DNA from: JACDCA01 sp963810305 | Lineage (GTDB): Bacteria; Acidobacteriota; Vicinamibacteria; Vicinamibacterales; 2-12-FULL-66-21 | Assembly (NCBI GenBank): GCA_963810305.1 | Contig: CAWEMY010000006.1 | Location: 1 to 64,000 of the forward strand | DNA length: 64,000 bases | Direction: 5' to 3' | Part shown: one piece after another, positions 59,132-64,000 of the stretch | How positions within the stretch are numbered: position 1 is the stretch's first letter | Layout of the letters: each line of letters opens with the position of its first letter | Translations under genes and position numbers: made by a program | Notes under the pieces: model-generated | What the model was told of the DNA's origin: nothing | Seen by the model: the letters and a program-made list of their open reading frames with translations, nothing else | Databases searched by the model: none

Positions 59132-60349
59132 TCAGATCAGATGCACGAGGAGGCCGTCTCGGAGCTTCGGCTCGAACCAGGTCGATTTCGGAGGCATGAT
59201 GCCGCCGGTATCCGAGATTCTCATCAGGTCATCGATCGTGACCGGGTACATGGAGAACGCCACTGCCGCCTTGCCGGAGTCCACCATCGCCTCCAGCGCC
59301 CCCGTGCCGCGGGAACCACCGACGAAATCAATGCGCTTGTCGGTCCGCACGTCACCAATCTTCAGCAATCGCTCGAGCACGTTCCGCTGGAGAAGGGCGA
59401 CATCCAATGAGCTGGCGTGTGACGTGTCGCCCGGCTGGGTCTTCGACACATCCATCACATACCAACGTCCATCCAGGTAAATCGATACCTCTCCCTTGCG
59501 TCGCGGCACGGCGGGCCCCTCCGCGATCTCCGCGATCGTCCTCAGGTCACTCAGGAACTCTGCCGCTGTCCGCCCGGCGAGATCCTTGACAACGCGGTGG
59601 TACGGCAGGATCTGCATCTGGTTGCCGGGAAAAGCGACGGCGATGAAGGTATCGGCCTCGGTCGAACCTTCCCTGGCTTTGAGCTCGGCGCGGGCGCGCG
59701 CAGCGCTGGCGGCACGATGATGACCGTCTGCAATGTAGAGCGCAGGAATTCTCCCGAAGGCGGCAACAGCTGCGGCCGTCTCGTTCGCGGACGCACGCCA
59801 GATCGTGTGGTGAACGCCGTCCTCCGCGGTGAAATCGAACAAGGGCGGACCGGCGGTCACGCGCTGCGCAATCCCGTCCACGGCAGCTTCGGCCTTGTAG
59901 GTCAGGAAGACGACACCCGTCTGCGCCCGCAGCTCGACGATGTGTCTTGTACGATCATCCTCCTTGTCGCGGCGCGTGCGCTCGTGCTTCTTGATGACGT
60001 CCGCTTCGTACTCGTCGACCGAGAAGCAGCCCGCAATGCCGGTCTGCTCGTGGGCTCCCATCCGCAGCCGGTAAAAATAGAGTGACGGCACCTCCTCGCG
60101 CACCAGCGGCGCCGCCTTGCGCAATTTCTCGAAGTTTTCGCGAGCCTTCGCGTAGACCGCAGCCGAATACGGGTCGGCTTCCGGCGAAAGGTCTATTTCG
60201 GATCGGGTGACGTGGAGAAAGCTGAGTGGATTGTCCGCGGCGAGGCGGCGAGCCTCTTCGGTGCTGACGACGTCGTAAGGCACCGACGATACCGACGGCG
60301 CCGTTTCGGGCTGTGGCCGCAACGCCCGGAACGGATGGATCGAGGCCAT
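59132..60349 (-). CDS. DUF1015-family protein
   Basis: 405 residues, start MASIHPFRALRPQPETA. Family motifs include VPYDVVSTEEARRLA, HVTRSEIDL, the ADGHHRAASAARA segment and CFSVDEYEAD. DGHHR resembles the phosphotransferase/nuclease signature of ParB-fold proteins such as SerK. It lies upstream of serA on the same strand, across REPs, a recurrent neighbourhood for the family. Function unproven; a role in phosphoserine metabolism is a hypothesis from context. Confidence 0.85.
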   Translation of the reverse strand: MASIHPFRALRPQPETAPSVSSVPYDVVSTEEARRLAADNPLSFLHVTRSEIDLSPEADPYSAAVYAKARENFEKLRKAAPLVREEVPSLYFYRLRMGAHEQTGIAGCFSVDEYEADVIKKHERTRRDKEDDRTRHIVELRAQTGVVFLTYKAEAAVDGIAQRVTAGPPLFDFTAEDGVHHTIWRASANETAAAVAAFGRIPALYIADGHHRAASAARARAELKAREGSTEADTFIAVAFPGNQMQILPYHRVVKDLAGRTAAEFLSDLRTIAEIAEGPAVPRRKGEVSIYLDGRWYVMDVSKTQPGDTSHASSLDVALLQRNVLERLLKIGDVRTDKRIDFVGGSRGTGALEAMVDSGKAAVAFSMYPVTIDDLMRISDTGGIMPPKSTWFEPKLRDGLLVHLI

Positions 60350-60365
60350 CCAACGATTGTAACGT

Positions 60366-60510
60366 GCGAAGTGCTACGTGCGATGTGCCACGTGCTCACG
60401 TGCTGACGTGCCACGTGCTTACGTCCGCACGTGCACGTTCGCACGTCCGCACGCCGCACGTTCGCACGTCCGCACGCCGCACGTCGCACGTCGCACGTCG
60501 CACGTGGTCA
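60366..60510. repeat. CACGTGC / CGCACGT iterated repeat block
   Basis: About 145 bp of CACGTGC, GACGTGC, CGCACGTCCGC and CGTCGCACGT words in both orientations. It is the largest copy of the class seen at 3730. No gene is seen. Confidence 0.75.
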
Positions 60511-62109
60511 CCTCGGCGCCATCATCCACATACCCCATTCACCGGACCGTCGGCTGTAATACGCGACACGGCGGCCATCCGGCGACCAGGTGAATTCTTC
60601 TGCAGTTGGATCGTCGAGAATTCTTCGCATGCTGTTGTCGGCCAGGTCGAGCATCCATGCGCCGTCGCGATCAACCTGAAACATCATCTTGGTCCCGTCG
60701 GGTGAAATGGCCGGCGTGCGAACGAGGCGTCCCCGTACGGGTGAGTTGAACGTCTCGACCTCGCCACCGCCCAGCGGCTGGACGATGAGACGCTCCTGGT
60801 GACTGAAGGCAATCCGGTTTCCGTCGGGAAACCACGCGGCTCCCCAGGGCTGACCGACTGAGTTATCGGTGATGCGGGTGCTCACGCCTGTGGCGACATC
60901 CGCCATCCACAGGTTCCACACGCGCGGCCGTCCAGGCTCGGCGCGGACGAACGCGATCCTGCCTCCGTCCGGCGACCAGCTCGGGATCGCGGCGAACCCG
61001 TCACCGCTGATGCGGCGCACCGCGCCTCCGTCCGCGTTCGCCACGTAGACGCCGCGCTCGCCCTCCCGATCCGAGTCGAACGCGATCAGGCGTCCATCCG
61101 GTGAGGGACGCGGATGGAAGCTGCTTCCACGGTCGTCCCGCACGTTCACGACCCTCAGAACACGGCCATCGTCTTTAGCGTCCGGAGGCACGTTCGGTCC
61201 GTCAGCATTTGTCGTAGGTCCGAAAAACCTGGCGGAAGCTACCGTGGCAAATGCAGGCGAAAACCCCGCGCCAGGGTCTGCAGCCACCGCTGGTGTCACC
61301 ACGTGGCGCAACCTCGCCGGCGCCGGGGTCTTGTCAGGAGTCGTTATCGCCCGAGGCTGTGCCACCCGGCTCGGCGCAGCGGCCGCGGACGGCGGCGCGT
61401 CGGCGAGGACTGTCTCCGCCGTCGAGGGTGGCGCTGGTGTCGGAGACGCAGCCCGGCTGGTTAAGGCCTGGCCCGGCTGTTCGCGTGACATCCATTGCGA
61501 GCCCAGCAGGATCACGAACACAGCGCCTGCTGCCGCCGCAGCGAGCCACAGCAGACGGTTTCGCGGCTCGTAGTCAGGCATGTCAGCGGTCACGCATCCC
61601 CGCCGCCGGTCCGGCGCTGGCCGAAGCGTCACCGGCTCCGATGACACTACCGGCGATGCCAAGGGGACTGTCTCCGGCTCGTCAAGGCTCGCTGGATGGT
61701 TTGCCACGAGGCTTCGCACGAAGGCGGAGGCATCGGCGGCGGCAAACGGCGTCAGGGCATCGACGAATTCGCCGAGCGATCCGAACGCGGCTGCGTCGCT
61801 CGCGTACGCACGGCCGAGGATGAGCCGGAGTGCGGCCGGTGCCGACACATCTGTTGTCGCCTGCGCCAGGAGCGCCTCGAGCAGCGCCGCCGCGCGCTCG
61901 AGGTCGTTACCGACTGGAATCGGTTCGCCGACGGTTACGGCGCCCTCGCTGCTGAACCTGAGACTCCTGGCAGCCGGTATACCCGGCAGCTCGCCGCGGG
62001 CGCGGCGAATGATCACGTCGCGCGCGACGGCCACTGCGTCCGCCTGATGCATGGGGACGCCTGCGGACACAAGATCCTTAAGACTAACTGCCGGACTATT
62101 GATTGACAT
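60508..62109 (-). CDS. Membrane-anchored TolB-like beta-propeller protein
   Basis: About 533 residues from ATG 62109 (MSINSPAVSLKDLVSAGVPMHQADAV); a longer start is possible. N-terminal cytoplasmic helical domain (about 1-165), one membrane helix (RLLWLAAAAAGAVFVILLGSQW), a Pro/Ala-rich linker, then PD40/TolB repeats (HPRPSPDGRLIAFDSDREG, IPSWSPDGGRIAFVRAEP, WFPDGNRIAFSHQER, TWSPDGRRVAYYSRRSG) forming a propeller in the periplasm. The N-terminal part resembles regions of acidobacterial kinase-linked TolB proteins but has no kinase motif. Role unknown. Confidence 0.8.
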   Translation of the reverse strand: MSINSPAVSLKDLVSAGVPMHQADAVAVARDVIIRRARGELPGIPAARSLRFSSEGAVTVGEPIPVGNDLERAAALLEALLAQATTDVSAPAALRLILGRAYASDAAAFGSLGEFVDALTPFAAADASAFVRSLVANHPASLDEPETVPLASPVVSSEPVTLRPAPDRRRGCVTADMPDYEPRNRLLWLAAAAAGAVFVILLGSQWMSREQPGQALTSRAASPTPAPPSTAETVLADAPPSAAAAPSRVAQPRAITTPDKTPAPARLRHVVTPAVAADPGAGFSPAFATVASARFFGPTTNADGPNVPPDAKDDGRVLRVVNVRDDRGSSFHPRPSPDGRLIAFDSDREGERGVYVANADGGAVRRISGDGFAAIPSWSPDGGRIAFVRAEPGRPRVWNLWMADVATGVSTRITDNSVGQPWGAAWFPDGNRIAFSHQERLIVQPLGGGEVETFNSPVRGRLVRTPAISPDGTKMMFQVDRDGAWMLDLADNSMRRILDDPTAEEFTWSPDGRRVAYYSRRSGEWGMWMMAPR

Positions 62110-62256
62110 TTCCGGGCGGCCATTGCGACATCGCTGCCACATCGGCCGCGCGCGGAAATACTGCGGTTTTTCAGTGATTGCCGGCGGACAGCCTGCGGAC
62201 GCGCTGCACTGCTGAGAGTACGTCCGCGTCCCCGGCTGCAGACGGGCTGGGTGGTG

Positions 62257-62850
62257 TCAGCGTCCTTCCGACGACGGCGGCACGAGACCCTTCGCGCGCA
62301 TGTAAGTCACCAGGTTGCCGTAGTGCTCGTTGTTGTGCGCGAGATTGTTGATGAGCGGATTGGCGCGCGCAATCTCGAACGTGGTGTTGTTGCGCCCGGC
62401 GACCTTCAGCATCTCGACAGCCGACGTTCCAGTCAGTGAATCGTAAGCGCGGTCGCAGTACGCCAGCGAATCCTCGAGCAGCTTCACCGTATCGGCTTTG
62501 GTCATCTTCGCCTTCTCGTCCGCTCCCGCTTTCGCCGTCTCGCCGAGAGCGCGCGAACAGAGCATGTAGTTCGCGTTTGCTATGTGGATCAGAAGCTCTC
62601 CGAACGTCCGGACGACCGGATCCACACCCTGCGGTCGGAATGCGTAATCGGCTTCCGCCATCTTCGTGGCTGATGCCGAAATGTTCTTCCGGATCGCCGC
62701 GTGCTGCCGTTTGAGATTGAGCGCGATGTCAGTCGGCGGTGGCGGCTGCGGCGTTGAAGCGGCCGGCGCAGGCGCGGCCGGTGGAGCCTGCTGGGCGGAC
62801 ACGGCCGCGGCGCACAGAACTGCGGCGGCAACGAAGAGACACTTTTTCAC
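62257..62850 (-). CDS. Exported DinB-family protein
   Basis: 197 residues from a GTG at 62850 behind GGAGGG. Signal peptide (LFVAAAVLCAAAVSAQQ), Pro/Ala-rich linker, then a four-helix DinB/YfiT-like fold with the potential metal residues QHAAIRKN, HIANANYM and HNNEHYGNLV. Most DinB proteins bind metal and some are thiol transferases; this exported type is uncharacterised. Confidence 0.82.
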   Translation of the reverse strand: MKKCLFVAAAVLCAAAVSAQQAPPAAPAPAASTPQPPPPTDIALNLKRQHAAIRKNISASATKMAEADYAFRPQGVDPVVRTFGELLIHIANANYMLCSRALGETAKAGADEKAKMTKADTVKLLEDSLAYCDRAYDSLTGTSAVEMLKVAGRNNTTFEIARANPLINNLAHNNEHYGNLVTYMRAKGLVPPSSEGR

Positions 62851-62890
62851 ACGCCCTCCTTCGTAATCGAAGGGCGTTACGGTAGCACGT

Positions 62891-63802
62891 CTACCGGTGC
62901 GGAAGAGTGATCTGAATGAGCTTTCTGAAGCGCACCGGCGTGCCGTTCATCGTCGCCGGACGGTACTTCCAGTCCTTCGCCGCATTCAGCAGAAGGCTGT
63001 CGTACATCGGATGGATCGCGTTTCGTAACCCGCCGGATATCACCCGTCCCTGTTCGTCGATGACGATTTCGAGATAGCCGCGGTCCCTGGTCATCCCGGC
63101 AACCGAGGCCGGCACATTCGGCACCACCTGCCGGATCGCGACCGGCGCGACCACGCCAGGTTCGCCGCCGATGTAGATCACCGGCTCCTTCGGCTTTGCC
63201 GGAACAGGCGGGGGAGGCGGCGCGGCTGGCGCGGGCGGATCGACTTTTTTCGGCTCGGGGGGTGGCGCCGCAGCGGCGGTGGCGAGCTCGAGGAATCCCA
63301 CCGCGACCGTGCGCATGTCGCCCATCCGGCCATTCATCTGCGGATCATCGAGCAGCGTGATCAGTTCGCGGAATCTCTTCTCCGCGACCGCGTGCTCTTT
63401 GCGCTCGTAAGACTGCCGGGCCCCCGCGTACATCGTGGTCACAATGTTCGGGAGCAGCCGCGTGCGGACATCGGTGAACGCCGCGCGCACGCGGGGGGAC
63501 GCTTCGGTCTCGGTCGGCACGAAGAACGGATCCACGGTCACCACGGCGGCGATGGCGCTCTCTGCTTCGGTGCCACGGCCGAGGGCGAGCAGACAGAGTG
63601 AGCGGTACTGTTCGATCGCCTTTCGCTCCGTCGGCGCCGCGTTGTCCGACGGCCGCAGCCCGTTCAGCACCGCCAGCGCCTCGTCATATCGCGCCGAGGC
63701 GTACAGCTCGCGCGCCGCGCTGATCGAATTGCCGTCCCGCTCCTGTGCGGCAACCGTCGTGGCAGCGCCGATAATCAACAGGGCGATCAGAAACTTTTTC
63801 AT
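62891..63802 (-). CDS. Secreted protein with TonB C-terminal domain
   Basis: 303 residues from ATG 63802 (MKKFLIALLIIGAATTVAAQE, signal peptide; AAGGAGC upstream). Helical TPR-like part (ARELYASARYDEALAVLNGL, TMYAGARQSYERKEHAVAEKRF), Pro-rich spacer, then a TonB-like C-terminal domain (VIYIGGEPGVVAPVAIRQVVPN, GYLEIVIDEQGRVISGGLRNAIHP, AAKDWKYRPATMNGTPVRFRKLIQIT). Unlike true TonB it has a cleavable signal and no N-terminal anchor, so it is probably periplasmic. Confidence 0.82.
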   Translation of the reverse strand: MKKFLIALLIIGAATTVAAQERDGNSISAARELYASARYDEALAVLNGLRPSDNAAPTERKAIEQYRSLCLLALGRGTEAESAIAAVVTVDPFFVPTETEASPRVRAAFTDVRTRLLPNIVTTMYAGARQSYERKEHAVAEKRFRELITLLDDPQMNGRMGDMRTVAVGFLELATAAAAPPPEPKKVDPPAPAAPPPPPVPAKPKEPVIYIGGEPGVVAPVAIRQVVPNVPASVAGMTRDRGYLEIVIDEQGRVISGGLRNAIHPMYDSLLLNAAKDWKYRPATMNGTPVRFRKLIQITLPHR

Positions 63803-63837
63803 AACCTGCTCCTTGTGCCAACTACAGCCGTGAAGCG

Positions 63838-63976
63838 CTGGCCTACGCATCCCGCACCGCGCCCCGCGCATCGCGCATCCCGCACCGCGCATCCCGCACC
63901 GCGCATACCGCACTGCGCATCCCGCCCCGCGCATCCCGCATCCCGCACCGCGCATCCGCACCGCACCGCGCGCGCG
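63838..63976. repeat. GCATCCCGCACC iterated repeat tract
   Basis: Tandem CGCATCCCGCAC and CCGCACCGCGCAT words over about 130 bp. If read in frame with the gene below it would give a Gly/Cys/Arg-rich N-terminal leader that is not credible. Confidence 0.8.
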
Positions 63977-64000
63977 CTACTTCATGTCCATGCTGACGCG
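63977..64000 (-). CDS. C-terminal end of an unidentified gene
   Basis: The last codons at the window edge read RVSMDMK then TAG (63979-63977) on the minus strand. The stop is followed directly by repeat DNA, as for other genes here. Identity cannot be judged from seven residues. Confidence 0.25.
   Translation of the reverse strand, partial: RVSMDMK

Noticed and set aside
63803..63961. Cys/Gly/Arg-rich N-terminal leader for the TonB C-terminal protein
   Set aside because: It is translated from the GCATCCCGCACC repeat tract; the ATG at 63802 has a signal peptide and a ribosome site.

Overview
This 64 kb, GC-rich chromosomal window most resembles an Acidobacteriota genome, probably Vicinamibacteria-like. 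The pointers are a PadR regulator overlapping an ADOP-type (acidobacterial) permease, a VWFA-related secreted protein, proteins with TonB C-terminal domains, a CCCC-containing small membrane protein and an HAE1-type RND pump. The assignment is inferred from gene content; there is no rRNA, and I saw no tRNA, CRISPR array, prophage or transposase gene.

Layout. 1-2442: PadR plus ADOP permease (minus). 2470-5624: mtaB, purE, purD (minus). 5865-10767: rpsU, a zinc-ribbon protein, then an RND efflux pair. 11052-19692: STAS protein, UbiA-type prenyltransferase, DUF362 protein, an unknown coiled-coil protein and four linked glycosyltransferases in the order A-B-B'-A'. 19782-24224 (minus): an NtrC-type regulator and its PDZ/GAF/PAS histidine kinase. 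24477-27785: outer-membrane barrel protein and a secreted protein, separated by a 107-bp tandem array. 27843-32679: cyclase, glgC, eno, gpmI. 33279-36736: acyl-CoA mutase large subunit and the two Opp/Dpp-type ATPases. 36828-39468: lone MacB/LolD-type ATPase and acs. 39514-46817: inositol-phosphate synthase, methyltransferase, TonB protein, VWA protein, ZIP transporter, BON protein. 46856-52729: lipoprotein, polA, secreted helical protein, pcnB. 52802-56488: OmpR/HK pair, acyltransferase, desaturase. 56606-60349: serA-serC and a DUF1015 gene. 60508-64000: beta-propeller protein, DinB protein, TonB C-terminal protein and the last codons of another gene.

The genes are mostly core metabolism (purines, serine, lower glycolysis, acetate activation, inositol) with an envelope and surface-glycan component. 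The sigma-54 regulator pair sits next to the glycosyltransferase operon and may control it (inference).

Three patterns cross the gene map. (1) Palindromic REP elements with a GTAG head (the hallmark of RAYT-mobilised REPs) and octamer-iterated hairpins lie at gene ends, repeatedly supply the stop codon of the neighbouring gene, and two REP copies are read in frame inside purD. (2) Many genes without a Shine-Dalgarno have a TANNNT-like -10 hexamer 7-10 nt before the start codon, suggesting leaderless or nearly leaderless mRNAs; two divergent gene pairs share overlapping -10 boxes. (3) About 16 single-base frameshifts break 12 otherwise intact conserved genes. They look like uncorrected sequencing indels rather than gene decay.
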